This document shows, in pieces, positions 11,184 through 24,800 of a stretch of 64,000 nt of DNA. This DNA comes from Nymphaea colorata (taxonomy: Eukaryota; Streptophyta; Magnoliopsida; Nymphaeales; Nymphaeaceae): NCBI RefSeq assembly GCF_008831285.2, contig NC_045148.1, positions 14,920,802 through 14,984,801 of the forward strand. The letters are read 5' to 3'. Made by a program: the position numbers and the translations under genes. The notes below the pieces were generated by a model. The model worked only from the letters and a program-made list of their open reading frames with translations, searched no databases and was not told the DNA's origin. How positions within the stretch are numbered: position 1 is the stretch's first letter; every line of letters begins with the position of its first letter.

Positions 11184-14100
11184 TTACAAATTGAGAAGGT
11201 TGGAAATGGGACTCCACCCAAGTAGCCATGGTTTTTTGTCTGAAGGTAGAACAAAGTTAAGCTCAAACATCTCCTTTGAAGCATGGCCAGTTTCACAAAA
11301 TCCAATAAGCTTTGCCACTATTTCAGCACTCTCCTGAATGTGTTCCATGTCATTAGGATCGATCCAGAGCCTATAAATCAGCTGCAACTTTCTTTGCTTT
11401 CCATCTAGGGGGATTCTAAACTTCCTGTACAATCTATCCCTCTCCTCTGGAGCTAAGCGAGAGTTAACTCTTTTAGCAAGATTTTCTCTTTCATGCTTGA
11501 GGTTTCTCATGCTGTGTATGACAAGACAAGATACAGATATATAAGTAATGAGCAGAACAATAAAGCAAACTTGTAAAGACAGCATTTCGATGACAAAAAT
11601 GGAAAAATACTTGGAGGAATAACTAAATCAAAATAAGAAAAGATTTTGAAGAATACCAGGAAGAAAGTGATATTGCAGGCTCATCTCCTACTTGTGCAGG
11701 GCTGGCATTTCCAAGTTCTGCAAGGTGTTGCTGTAACCAGGTTAGCCTGCGCATTTCCACCTCCAGATAAATCTGATCAGCTGGATCTCCCTTGAATAAC
11801 AAGTAGAACTGCGTTCTATGTATAATGGATACTTGACACAAATCCCATAACTGGATTATCTGCTTCCGTTGATTATCAAAAAATATGTGCCATGATGCAG
11901 GAGAGTTGCGGATATCAGATGAATTTTCGTCTGGTGCAGTTTCATTTCCTGTATTATCATTTGCTTCAAGTTCCAATACCTGTGGATTCAATTTCATTTT
12001 AATCAGTGCATAAATATAAAAAATCAAATAATCTTGTTTCAAGTTCATTTCTCACATCAATGTTATTCAACATGATACCTGGCAAACGAGGAGCTTTTTC
12101 TGGTATTGCAGTTTAGCTACACGTTCTTTGAGTTCTGTAACATAAGCTCTTATACTCCTTATGTTCTCCTCAGCTGCATTCTTGAACATCTTCTGAATTT
12201 TTCTTACGTTGACAGAGTTGGAACGATGATAGCAAGGTGTTCCCTCCCTCGAAGATGGTTCATCACCATCTTCACTTCTGGTTGGTGTAACCTTATGCGC
12301 CTCTTGTGACATTTCACATGATGTGATATCATCATTTTCTGGTGGTCTATTTTCAGGTTCTGACTCTAAAACACTCTGAGATGATGACAGAGGCGAGCAC
12401 GGTGATTTTATAAAATGTTGCTTGTTAACACTATTGCTCAATTGCAGCGGAAGAACCTTTTTCTTCTTCGGTTGCATTTTAGATTTTGGTGTTTCCTCAT
12501 TGGATGCATTATTGCTTGGAAGAGCCCAAACCAGCTTGTCAATGGACTTCTGTACAATTTCAAGCTGAGCTTCCAAATTGGCAATTGAGTTCTCCTGTAA
12601 ATGCAGTCTACTGATCTCTTCCTTCAAGGTTGCGCTGGTGTTTTGGTTATTTACCATCTCTGCAACATCAAGTTCTCTATTTGTTGATCGAACAGCACGC
12701 ATCTCCCTTAGTTCTGCTTGGAGTTTTGCCACAGTCTCAGCCACATCTTGGTTTCCTAACTTATGAGAAGCAACCTCTTTCTGAAGAACTTCAATAGCTC
12801 GGTTAGCTTCTTCACCAAGCTGCTCTTGCAACTTCTCAAGTTTCCGTATTTCTTGCACAAGAATAGAGGGAGAAGCCATAGACTGTCTCATTGGCTGCCT
12901 AGCTAAGGACTTTCTCAACTTTTTTAACGTCCCTGCTTCATCACAAAGGCCATTTTCTGGTGATGTTAACGGACCAGAGAAAGAGAGACATTTGACGACT
13001 CGGTTATGTGAATCACATGGCACCATACCCTGAAAAGTGCAAGTGTTAAAAATAAAAGTATAAACAACATTAACAGTTAAAAAATGAATAAACAAATGAA
13101 CTTATAAGATAGAGTTCTTACCTGCCGCTCGTCCAGTGCTTTTCTTTCGTCCAGCTTTCGCTTCAGTTCTTCATTTTCACTCTTCAGCTGATTAAGCACC
13201 AGAACATGTTAGCAGACAAGCTGCCTATGGCTTAGTAAGATTAGTACCATATTAAATAGATCTGATGTTACCTTCTGGATTTCCATTTCTTTTTCCATCA
13301 ACAAAGCTTCCGCTGATGGTTCTGGAGTGCGTAGCTCTGCTTCAAGCCTAGCTACCTCCTTCTGCAAATGTCTAACTAACTGCTTGTCAGAGATAACCTG
13401 AAACAGTTAAACCGCAGACATTTCAATTAAAATTCAAGAAATGACTGATTATTTGTCTCTAAGAAAGACCTTTCTATCAGAAGCCAATAAATGACATTCT
13501 TTGTCCGAAAGAAAGACCTTTGGATCCAATCAAGAAAAGACAAAACTAACAACAGAGTGCATAGGTAATCAAGATTTATTACCATGTTTACTTTGGCACT
13601 GTTTGTAACTTCCTTTGCACTCGTTGCAAAAGAGAGTGTCTTGCGAGATTGTTCTACGTGGCTTGATGCTGGACTCATAGTACATATGATTGCTGTTCGT
13701 GCATTTCCTCCAAGAGAAAGTTGCAAAATGCGTGTGAGCTTTGAATCCCTGTATGGTATGTGAGCATTCTTCTTTCCCTCACTGAAAAACGAGGGAGAAA
13801 CATTAGTTAAAACAGCACAAACTACAATGAAGTAGAACAAAATGTTGAACATGCAGGGCCTTTCTAGGTTAGACACATCGCTTAAGAAATAAGCCCCAAT
13901 CAAGATGGCATGTTCGCCATGCAGCTATGCATCAAAAACGCATCAGACATGACACTTTAAAGGACATAGGTAAACACAACTTTGATCAACTCTTTATAGT
14001 CCAAATATTTGGCATGGGGGACATTTTATCTGAAATCATCACAAAAGGATTACTACAAAGACAGGATATTGCATATGTTTTTATGTAGTATTAAATTATT

Positions 14101-17062
14101 GCAAATTACTAAGTTGAGACAAAAAAAACTACCAAAAAATGCGTACTCATGAAATTCAGTCCCACCTTTTTCTGCAGTATTAGGACACACACCCCCTCCC
14201 TCCCTCTCCACCTTTTGGGAGCTGGCAATGGGTTTTGGTTGTGGTTTCTCTGCACTCGATAAGAAGAAGCTAATTTGAATTTTATTTATTTTTAGGAGCT
14301 TTTTTCTCCCTCTGAGCTTCAGAGGGTTCTCCAATGAGGATATGAGTAAAGTCCTTCCTTCCTTTAATTTTTCCCATGCAATGAAGATAGGAGACAACAT
14401 TAATTGATCTCCTCAGCCTTGTGTATCGAAAGTTTTGATGTGGTCATAAGTTTCCTGAAAGATGTGGTCATAAACCAAATTTATCTTACGATTGGCTGAA
14501 ATCATCTCTAGACAAGGTGATATCTAGACAAGGTCCATGAGGTGCATTGGACAATTGAGTTGGGTGACTGACAAGTTTGACTGAAAGCATCAGCACAGTC
14601 CAAGTTGTGACAATTAGCTGAAAAAATGAGATGCTTAAAGTTGCAAACAGATTCTCATTAGCATTCGCATGGAAGTGAAAACAAGAAAACTGGCACCTGC
14701 CAAGCTTTAACGTTTTTAAAACTGAGCTGTAAGACAAGGCAAATGTGCATTCACAAAATATCGTTCTTGGGAAAATATCAGCTGAGGGTTTTCTCTGGTA
14801 TTTTTCATCGAAGTTATTTTTTCTCAGGAAAGCAATGAAAAAAATATCAGTATTTTTTTCAAAATTAAAAAATTAAAAAAAATCCTTAAAATTCTAAAAA
14901 ATGCTAAAATTTAAAAAATCACAAAATCTCTGGAAAAAAACACGAGATTTTTGAAGTATCACAAGATTTTTCTGTTTCTTTCGTTTTACCAGTTTTTCTC
15001 GTAAATATCACGAGTTTTTTTTAAAATCTCGTGATATTATGACAGTGCTGTGAACTAAATGTCAAGTAAATTCTTATTGTCAGTAGTGCAGGGCCATAAT
15101 TAAACAAATCCCAAAAGATAACTATCAAACCTAAAATGGCCAAGGAAAAATACTAAATATCCAGAAAGGGTATGTAGGATATGTTACAAAGCTAGACCTG
15201 CATTTTTCTGTTTGACGTGTACATGCAAGTTAGCAAGAAAAAATGCATGGTATAAACGACAATTAAAAACTCAAGGATAACATCCAACCAAAGTTTTGAA
15301 GCTAGTGGCCACACTAAATCAAATACAACCTGAGCTTTCTGATCACCGTAGTAAGTGTCAACAAACTGCGGTTAATATGTGAGCCTTCCTTGAGCCGTAT
15401 ACCATCAGCATGTGTTTGTGATGCTCGTTCACTGCCTGCTAGGTCCACAAAGTTCTGCCCACAAGCATTAACTTAAATTTTTGTACAAGCTATTATATAC
15501 ATAAAATTTACAAACAAAGAGGTGGAACTTACAAGATTTGCAAAAAAGGACTTCACACAGCCTGAGTTTGCACGGAGGCTACTCTCAATAGTCTGGAGTC
15601 CACATTAAAGAAAGGTCAATAGAACTTGAACGAACAAAATTAATCAAATCCTTAACACAATGAGAAAAGTTAACTGACCAGCCTGATTATTTGATGAGAT
15701 CTAGAGCTGGCATCATTTAATGCAGTTTCACCCACTTGTCTTTGAGCTGCAACAAGTCAAAATTGAGGGCAAAATGAAACTACAATTTCATACATATGTA
15801 AGAGCTGGCAAACGAGGGAGAATTTTTTACATGTACAAAAACATAAGCTTGCATCAGCTTGATGCATTTTAAAAGTATACCCTCTCCGTTCTCATTCGGA
15901 CGAGGGTGGAAGATGAGGGATTGATTGATCAGGCTCCTTGTCACTTGTCAGGTCAGATACTTGGAATGGAAATATTACCTTTATGGGTTGCAGACCACAA
16001 GTGGCTTTAGTTTAGGCACGATAAAAAGAACAATAAGGAAGAACCATGGAGAATTACCTTCACAAATGCTTATAATATGCCTTAGATGTTGACCGTCAGT
16101 AGCTGTTTCTTCCACTAGTTTCTCAACAACAGTTCCTTTCTGAAAGTTCACCAAAAAGCTAAAAACTGAAAACTTGCATACTAAGGGAGAGCTTATGCAG
16201 TCAGCAACTAGATTTCTGCAATTACCTCTGGGTCATCCAATAGCCGAAGTGGACCTGATTCTGGTTTAAGGAGATCCCTCACTATTTCATTATAGATTTC
16301 TATAGCAGAAATCTTGACCACAAAATCCCTCTCTGGAGTCTGTACATCAATTAAAAAAATCAAGTAAAAAGCTATCACGTGAATCATGTATCAGTAAAAG
16401 TAACTAAACACGTATAGCAAAATCTGGTCAGAGAGCAACTCACACTTCTTATGTGCTTGTATATGTCATTTACAGCACTTTCAGTAATTCCTCTCATAGT
16501 AAAAGTCTTTCCGCTGCTTGTCTGGCCGTAGGCAAAGATGGTCGCTGGAAGGGAAATTAAGAATTTGGAAATATTAAGACCGGAAAATGATAATTTTTGT
16601 TCTTTCAACGCATAGTATGTCTGTTATTCAATAAAAAATAGTTACCATTGATTCCTGTAAGTGCAGAGAGTGCCACATCTTTAGCTCCTTCCTCATAAAC
16701 TCTCTCAGTCAGGCAATTTGGTGTAAAAACTTTATCTGTTTGGCAGTTCAACAGCATACTTAGAAATGAATCTGAAAAGAAAGCAGCCCAAATATTTGAG
16801 AAAACAAGTAAGAAAGGGCCAGAGTTGTACCGAAAGTATAAGAAGCAGATGTTCGTTCGTGAGATGGATTCTTCAGTACAATTGTATTGTCATCCGTGCA
16901 TTCCCAAGCTACCTGATCCTTTTGTATTTCTTCTAATCTGTTAAGAGGCCGCACTCTAACCGTGACAAAGATCTTCTCCTCTTTAGCTTTGGGTCCTCCA
17001 GGCGTGGTGATCGGCGTACGCTCTATCTTTGAAGCTGGGGTTGCTGGGGTCTTAACGGTCAT
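11184..17062 (-). CDS. NACK1: NACK1/HINKEL-like kinesin-7, cytokinetic motor
   Basis: Plus-end kinesin of the phragmoplast. In tobacco and Arabidopsis, NACK1/HINKEL binds and activates the NPK1/ANP MAPKKK to drive cell-plate expansion. The 14 coding exons run 16831-17062, 16646-16735, 16444-16544, 16226-16339, 16058-16139, 15679-15746, 15533-15592, 15330-15454, 13583-13781, 13272-13397, 13122-13187, 12079-13029, 11657-11979 and 11184-11511. All joins are in phase and give 954 aa, close to the family's roughly 960-970. Motor, about residues 30-345: P-loop GQTSSGKT 114-121, switch I NDASSRSH 217-224, switch II DLAGSE 253-258. A neck and coiled-coil stalk follow (charged heptad-like stretches about 358-540 and 690-738). 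The C-terminal NACK domain ends WLLGW...ISNLLNL. The N-terminal TP-rich start ([17 protein letters not shown]) matches NACK1 more than a generic kinesin-7. Intron 8 is long (13782-15329). No break is seen; the gene looks functional. Confidence 0.93.
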
Positions 17063-18110
17063 ATTTGCTTGCTTGACCCTCCTTGATGTTTATACTTTAT
17101 ATTAAGAAACTGTGACGACGAGACTTCGAAATATAAGGAAACCACATCAAATCTTACAAGATTTACATCAACACCAGCAGACGAATATCTAAAATTCAAC
17201 AGTTCTCTTGAAAACTGCAGCAACACTTTTTGAGCAGTGCTTATTGACGCCCAGGAACACTTCCCAGACCATGAAACGGTACCAGACTAAGACTACGTCA
17301 TTGCATTTTCGATTCATTTATTAATTAAAAAAACAATAGGATAATAATTTACAATATTTGAGAGAAAAGAGAACAGATTGCCGATTCTTTACGTCCTCTA
17401 TAAGTGAAAGGAGCTCCTAGTTACATAATTGACACAAGAAACCTTTTTTTTTATAGCCAAACATCAGCATTTACTAAGTTTCTGAGAGCCAAGAAATAAA
17501 AATGGAGAAAGTGCTTTGTGTTCCTTGATAGACAAACTCTTACAAGACTAAAGTTCTCTTCTAAAAGGTAAGAAACGCGAACCTTATTTTACAGGATTGG
17601 GAAAGAATTACGTATTTCCTTGTAATAGGGGAGAGAGGGCGAGAGGGAGAAAGCGGGAGTTCTATCCAAAAGCGAACTCATTCTTTCCCAGTTTATCAGC
17701 CGAAGATCAGGTGAAAAATGGTCATCAGAAGAAGACCCAAAATTTTCCACCAAGAATCCGAAGCCCTAAACGGAATCCCTAAGATTCTCGTTGGCACCAC
17801 TACGGAAACCAGCGAACCAACCAATCTGAGAGCAAGATGAAGAAGGAAAAGAGTTCAGTTGCAAACACCAGACACGGAAAGAAAAACTCACCAAAAATCA
17901 AGCCGGATTTCCCGATTGCCCTGAAAAATCCGGCAGAAATTCTACAAAGACCCTCGATCGTCCAGCCACTAGAGTAGACAGTCGCCAAGATCAGAGAAGG
18001 AAGAAGAAGCGAAAAACTGACAAAGAATTCAGAGATAGAGAGAGAGAGAGCAAATAGCGTTAAATGGCTTAATGGGCATAAAGAAAAAGCGTTTTAGAGA
18101 GAGAAAACAA
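17063..18110 (-). other. 5' leader of the kinesin gene with a probable UTR intron
   Basis: On the minus strand a CT-rich leader (from about 18060) leads to a strong donor, GTGAGT, just below 17892. A plausible acceptor (GTCACAG) lies at 17110-17116, 48 bp upstream of the ATG at 17062. A 5'UTR intron of about 780 bp is therefore inferred. Open frames inside this stretch have no recognisable product. Confidence 0.5.
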
Positions 18111-18136
18111 AATGGGAAAAAGACGGAGAGAGAAAC

Positions 18137-18269
18137 TAGCCGTTGAAAGTCACATTCTCTCTTCACGCATTTTTTAAAAATTTAGGAATTCCGTTATTTA
18201 ATTTGAATATTCGGTGGAGTTAGTGAGGGTTAGCATACCGTTGGGAACAGCGGGAGGCAGGCAGCCGTT
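18137..18269 (-). promoter_or_regulatory. Cluster of MSA (AACGG) G2/M elements upstream of the kinesin gene
   Basis: On the minus strand four AACGG cores occur in about 130 bp (plus-strand CCGTT at 140-144, 191-195, 238-242 and 265-269 of the 18,000s). The one at 18137-18147 matches the mitosis-specific activator consensus YCYAACGGYYA at 10 of 11 positions; the one at 18235-18245 matches at 9 of 11. MSA elements are bound by three-repeat MYB (MYB3R) factors and give G2/M expression, as known for NACK1-type genes. An AT-rich TATA-like stretch lies near 18190-18210. Confidence 0.6.
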
Positions 18270-18496
18270 TCGTGAATGCCACCGGCATTACTTCAAATAG
18301 ACTAAAATGCCCCTCCACTTTGGATTCTCGCTCAGTGGGTCAGATGCGGAACCGAGTGTGTCCCACCTGGACTTGGACCTGACCAAAAGGGCTCATCCAT
18401 GGAGGATACAACCTCTTCGAGGTACTGCTCATATCGACTGGTATATGTAAAATGAATTACGTAATTTTATGGGTATTAGATCCTGAAAAAACAAAC

Positions 18497-18532
<36 letters not shown>

Positions 18533-21500
18533 ATATATATAACAGAGAGAGAGAGAGAGAACCAAATAGGGGATATTAGTTTGGCCGATTGAGGTCCAAA
18601 ATGCATCCTTGAAAGTGAAATGCAATGGTAACGTTCAAAATAGTTGTTTCCATTTCAAGGGGAAGCCTACAGTCTCTAGTTGTAAACTGAAAAGAGACCT
18701 CTTATTTCTCCCACGCTCCATTTCTTAAACTCTTTTTTTATTGTTACCAACAACACCCTTGATGTTAGGCTAGAGCCAGCCTACTCATTTGCTTCTGCAG
18801 TGTCATTCAAAGTTTTGTTTTTCCTCGGTGTCTTATTATTATTTTTTTTAATGTGATACTTATCTCTTCCTTGAAGTTGAAAAATAACTCTGTTGGCACA
18901 AATATAGCTAGCCTTCTTCATTGTTCCAGTGCGAGCTTCATACTGGCTTCCCGGATAAGCCATTAGAAATGTTCATTTCCTGTCAAGGAGTCTATTGTTG
19001 TTTGTTCAATGTGGAATACCGGCCATCTGGGCAGTCAAGTAACTCCAGCTCCATGCTTGGAGAGTACCATATTAATTTACAATCATATGCTTATCTGCAG
19101 CTACTGGTAGTCGTGTATTATTTTTTTATTGTTTTCGTCAAATCTGATCGCGCCATTAACCTGCGTAATTGGTTTCATGAATTGTCAGCCTTTGAATCGT
19201 GTTTTTAACGGAAAATATTTTTAAACTCGACTACTTTTGACATTTTTTGTGGCTGTCGATTTCCAAATGTGTTTGTATGTTAAATTTGAGACTCAGGGGC
19301 TCCTATCCAATCAACCGCGAGGATCCCCACTTATATGCTCACGTTAAAGTGTTTGTGAGGAAGTTGAGTCCAACTCAAATAAATGCGTGGAAATCAGAGT
19401 CAATATATCAAAATTGCAAAAAGCTCCATAATTTCCCTACATTATAAATTTGAACGAGTCATTGTTTGCAAAGGCATGTAATTTGGTTCAACTCCATAGA
19501 TGATCCTCTAAGTTCCCAGCGGCATTGCTTCAAGCGACAAAGGGTCCATCAGTCTATTAAAATCTTCTAGTTGAAAAAGGTCAAGCATATGGCGGTTAGG
19601 ATTTTTTTTTTTCTATTGGCATAATCTGGTAGGAGTTGCCTAAGTCGGCGCTCTTCAAGAAGATAAAATCCTATCGTAATGTGAAATTTTGTGTTTCTGA
19701 TTCAAAAACTGATGGGGGCTTACAACGGTTCCCAGCATAAGAGGAGCCAGTTGCATAAATACCCACACACCATTCTTCATGGCTCTTTGGGCTTTCCTTA
19801 TTTAGGGAGGGCCAAAGACAGTAATGAATAGACGTGACACGAGCAAGTGACAGCTACGGTTCACGAGTCAAGCAAGGCCAGCACGAGCCCTACGAGACCC
19901 GTCGAGAGTTCAGGCCAGCTAGGCAGTGGAATGATTATTGCATTTTTTTTTTGTTAACGAAAGAGGACCAAGTAGAATTGAGGTAAAGACCTACTTTACA
20001 AAGGCAAAAAAGGCATTCAGTAAACTAAACCAGTTGTTTGTATTAAACATTGTGAAAGATATAGCTAGCTTACTCAAACTTATAACATTCTGTAGGAATC
20101 GAACTGAGGACGTTACTATAACACGAATTGGTTGAGTCACTTGGTGTGGAGAGAGAGAAAGAGAGAGATGCATGGTAACTGTGACCTTCACAGACGTTTT
20201 GACATGTCCAAAAAAGAGATTCACTGAGATCATCGAAGAAGCCTAACCTCAACCTAGAATAGATTAAAAGACGTGCATCTGATAACATTGGATTCGGTTG
20301 TTCTCTTTTTCCCGGAGCATAACTTTCTTATTCGAACTTGTAAGAGCAACCTTCGCTTTCACCTCAGTTGCCAACAGTACAAACCATGTAGGCGAGGGAT
20401 TTCATTCGCTTTTCAGTTCAATGAAGGTCTAATGAAGTCTTTCCTTTTTCAAGCCGTGTCCTGTAGAAACGCGCATATATGCCTGGAGCTGATTACTTAA
20501 TGCTAAGCAAAACGAGTGCATCGATCAACCGAAATATGACTTCATGAGTGATGCAATGAAAACCAAACCCTTGTCTACATTACAGCACGGCTCCACTTTG
20601 ACTACCATACCAAAGTTACCAAACGCACTCTTTCCAACCTACCATGACGCTTTCAAAAGGCAAAGAGCTCCCTCCTGGTGCTAAATGAAAAAAGTCCCAG
20701 ACATGAATGATGATGCTTGCACGAGAAGGACAGTTATAAACCTATTAGGCATGTCAGAGAAGATAAAAGCCCGGAGATGCACACACAGGGTCACAGAAGG
20801 CTACAACCTAAGCCAAACCCAACGCATACCATCCATGAACACCAGCAGCAGCAGGAACAACTCATAAGATATACTAGCGAAATTGAAAACCAAGGCTGAC
20901 ATTTTCGGTCAATGCCCGGAAGACCCCTCCACGTCCTGTGGAAGCTAACGAATAATTTAGCATGAAATGTTCAAAATTCGCAGCGCATAGGAGCAGCTGA
21001 GACTCAATACGAGACAACGTGCAACCACAGCGTCAGCACCCAACAGGCACTCAACAACTTCAACTTCCCCTGGATGAGCACGAAACTTTGTGGTCCCAAG
21101 CGAAGCTACTAAATCTACATCCATAAATAACCTAAGAAATGTGGTAGCGGACTGTGGGGTAGAACAGGTAAAGGAATAACATCTATTCATATTAATAGCA
21201 CAAAGTATTACGAAACGAGAAGCAACAATACATAGAGCAAAAAATATCTAAACTATGATTTTCATAAATTCACGTAAATTTATAACGTGGTTCAGAGTTC
21301 AGAATAACAAAGAGCTGGTAGTCAAGAGCCGACATAATGGGAGGGTACCTGAAACACCTTCTCTCATCATATCTTTAAAGTACCAAAATCCTCTTGAGAC
21401 TACTGACAAATAACCCAACAATATAACTGTCAAACAATCTACCGAAAACCCTTCTTTCATCACCCAGAGCAAGCTATCAATTCGGTTCTCCCCGTGCATT

Positions 21501-21881
21501 GAAGTAGATTATGATTTATCCATATATCCATGCAACAGAAGCCAGCTTTTCTGCCTTAGTAGATACAACATATTTCCCATAACCAATGGCAGCAGTAAAA
21601 AACTGAATCGCCTGCTTAACACTGCAACTACATTCATCTGCTCTGGACTTATTTTCTTTTCTTTTCATGCAGTTCCCCATTTCTCACTTTTTTTTCTCTT
21701 TTCTAGTTATTTTTCCTTTTTTTTCTTTTTTTGGAACATAGGACACAATATCTCACTAGCAAACAGCATGAATTATCCATATGCTCTTGGGTCATGAGCC
21801 CGGAAGTCACCTGGAGGATGTAGGTTAATCTCTGGCAGCAGGCTTTGCATTGAAGGAGAGTCCAAGGTCCTTACTCAAGTG
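18270..21881. other. Intergenic DNA between kinesin promoter and the DUF789 3' end
   Basis: No gene is supported. It includes a compound TA/GT/TA/GA microsatellite (about 18499-18560), T-rich tracts (21660-21740) and several short open frames without recognisable domains. The last few hundred bases are probably 3'UTR of the DUF789 gene. Confidence 0.5.
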
Positions 21882-24800
21882 TCATCTGCGTAGGGTGCCA
21901 TGAGAGGCAAAAAACTGGAAATCTGGATGGTCAACCTGAAGAAGCCTCAACCAGTTGTCAGCAGCTTGCACTAAGGAGCTTGTCTGCTGTCGCTCGCTTA
22001 CACCGTTAGGAATCCAAACAGAACCTTTGAACTTGTATGAAGCTAAGGCAAAGACAGGCAGAGATATCATTGGAGAACCGTGGGATACATGTACAGAATT
22101 GACAATTGGCACCTGATCATTATCTCCACCTGCACCAATTAAGCATAAAAGCTTTATAAATGAACCAATATAAGACACGTATAGGAAATAAGTAAACTGA
22201 CAACAAACTTCTTTAGATGACACATCAGACAATTTAGTCTTCACGTGAGAGAAGAGCTTGTCATCCTCCTTTTTGAACTTAAATTCCTGTCATAAAAGTG
22301 GGAGTACTACAGAATCCAGCCATTCATGCATGATGCACCATTTAAAAGAGCAAGTGAATCCTATCAAACAACTGATCAAGTCACTCCTATTAATAGATCA
22401 GGTTATCGGGACTCAATGAGCTGGTGGAGCACTGTATCTTTTGCAAACCATTTTAGCCTGCAGCAGGCTGTCACCTTTGTCCAACTTGTGGATCGAGCTG
22501 CTGACGCTAGGAAGTTTTCCAATAATGGCATTAGATGAATTATTGAAGTCAAGCCAGATTGAAGCAGGATTCTTGTCACTGAGAGTTGAGACAAGATATG
22601 AAGTATAGCAACTACCAAGAAGACTCTCAGTTGCACTATGGGAGCATAAAATGACAATGCTCCCTGAGCAAATTTCGTTCTGTGAAAGACTTGCGTGTTT
22701 CACCAATTCATATAACTAGCAACAAGAAACCATTTTATAAATAAGCATCAAAAGGCCATGACGTGAAAAGTACGGCATGGATGAGTAGGAAAACAGCGCC
22801 GTTTAAACTCAGACAAGATGAATCAGGATACGGTCCTGCTCTATGCTTATGGACCAGGTTACAAGTAGTCACAATCTAAAGTAGATACCATAGTAAGAAT
22901 TTGACTAAAAAACCTTTCAACAAGACTTGTAGGACAATCATCTTCTAGCTTTCAAGGTAGTAATCACAAATGAGTGACTTCTTGATGCAGGAAGAGTTGA
23001 AAAAAGAAAATATTTTTCCAAAAGGAAGTTTGACAGACTAAAACTCTAAAGAGGTTGATTGGATAAACAGTTATTGAATTTATTACCACTTACCAGCTGC
23101 CTTTTAGCAGACAGGCTGGGAGGCTACTTCAATATGATGTTTCACAAAACATCACATCATATCAAATGGGTCCTTCTACATTGTGTTGTGCATCCTTTTT
23201 CTGAAAGAGGAGCACAATATACCAAGCTAAAACATTTACAAAGCCTAACAACTGGTCATAAACAGAGTTTCTTAATGCTTTTATTTCCTTTAGCCCATTT
23301 TAAGCACTTGCTTCCAAGAATAGCAACTATTATTTATCTAAAAAATCGAAACACTAATCCTACTTGTTTTGACATATGAATAATCTTAAGACTTGAACAT
23401 TGGCTGCTCTTTTGTTCTTGGCATAAAATCAAATGTACTAAAAGTTACCGAAAAACTTCATCTTCGTTCAAAATGAATATTTTGACAAAGGGTAAAGAAA
23501 TTAGCTTTACAAGTTCTCACTTAGAGCCATTAAACAGCTTCTTAGGAAACCATTCCTCGATCTTGCTCTCAGCAAAACTTTGGCAAGGGAAACTCTTCAA
23601 TTTTAAGAAGTCCAGTCCCATGGGAAACAGCAAGCTACTAAACATTGTTTCTATGTGATCTCTCGATCAGAGATTGGAAGGGACAACACTGTTCAAAGAA
23701 ACAAGACCCAAACATCACTTCTCTAATGAAAGAAGGGAAAAGGGAAACACATTAAGGAAGCCATGTCCCTCACAACACTTCTAAACTATTTGGTTATTTC
23801 TGCAAGTCTCTTACAATATAAGAAAAAGGAGAAAAAGCATATCAATTTTCCTCCTCACAATTTGGACTACCGTCTGTCCTTGCTTTCTTACCTCAGAAGG
23901 GAAAACAATTGATCGCTCATACGATGCAAATGCAAAAGTATTACTATGTACTAGTTATAATACAATACATTTTCTGCTCCCTTAGCAGTAATTTAACATG
24001 ATAAAACATCCTTCAGCATACACAGTATATGTTCACATCATAGAATGATTAAAGTCCAAACAGTTACTTTTGCAGGATACTAAAATGAGGTCCTGGATAA
24101 TGATACTTCTAATAAGACTTTCATGGAACTGTAAGAAGTGTATGTGTTTGGAATTGGGGAAGAAAACAGCAGCAGCAGAAGAACAAGATAAGGGAAAAGT
24201 AAAAGGAAGAAGAGAACCACATTCACCTTTTATAGGTGTTGAAAGAGAATGATAAGTCAAAAAACATGCATCTAAATCCTTCAGGGTTGGCCCTGTTGGT
24301 ATTCTGTATATTGGATACCTGCATTTTTAACATCAAATATTAACAAAAAAAGAAGAAGAAGAAAAGATTGATATACTCACCACAAATGAATAAATAAACA
24401 GATACAAAAATGTGACAAAATCCTGGCCTCATATTTTTTTAATATAAATATCCATTCTCTTCAAGTGCCAGACCCAACCTCTAGCACCAGTCAAAGTAAA
24501 GTATCTGATAAAAAATCAAGCCCAAATTCACTTGGCAAAGACAAAATGATTTGAACAAAAGAAAATCAAGTTTTAACTCCCATCCTTTTAATTGAACCTC
24601 ATCCCAAAATCCTTGCTTTAGGAAAAGAAAAAAGTCTCGCTACAGTACCTCTATAATTTTACAAAAACAAAGCTTTTGGGAATATTTTTAATAGCAAACT
24701 TATTCCAACTTGAGTTCCCGCAGAGGTTGCATATTATTTGTGAAGTAAAAAACAGTATGTCATAAAAATACAGTCATTATCATCCCAAAAGTTTAGCAGA

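Noticed and set aside
13427-13582. Extension of kinesin exon 9 beyond its donor (frame open to 13427)
   Set aside because: GT donor at 13582 joins in phase to the coiled-coil exon at 13397; the extension does not resemble kinesin.
20957-21190. 77-codon minus frame downstream of the DUF789 gene
   Set aside because: No recognisable domain and no splice context; may be part of a 3'UTR.
22413-22706. 97-codon minus frame as an extra exon of the DUF789 gene
   Set aside because: Exon 5 (to 24227) joins directly and in phase to the last exon at 22129 and gives the expected family order; including this frame would add sequence not typical of the family.
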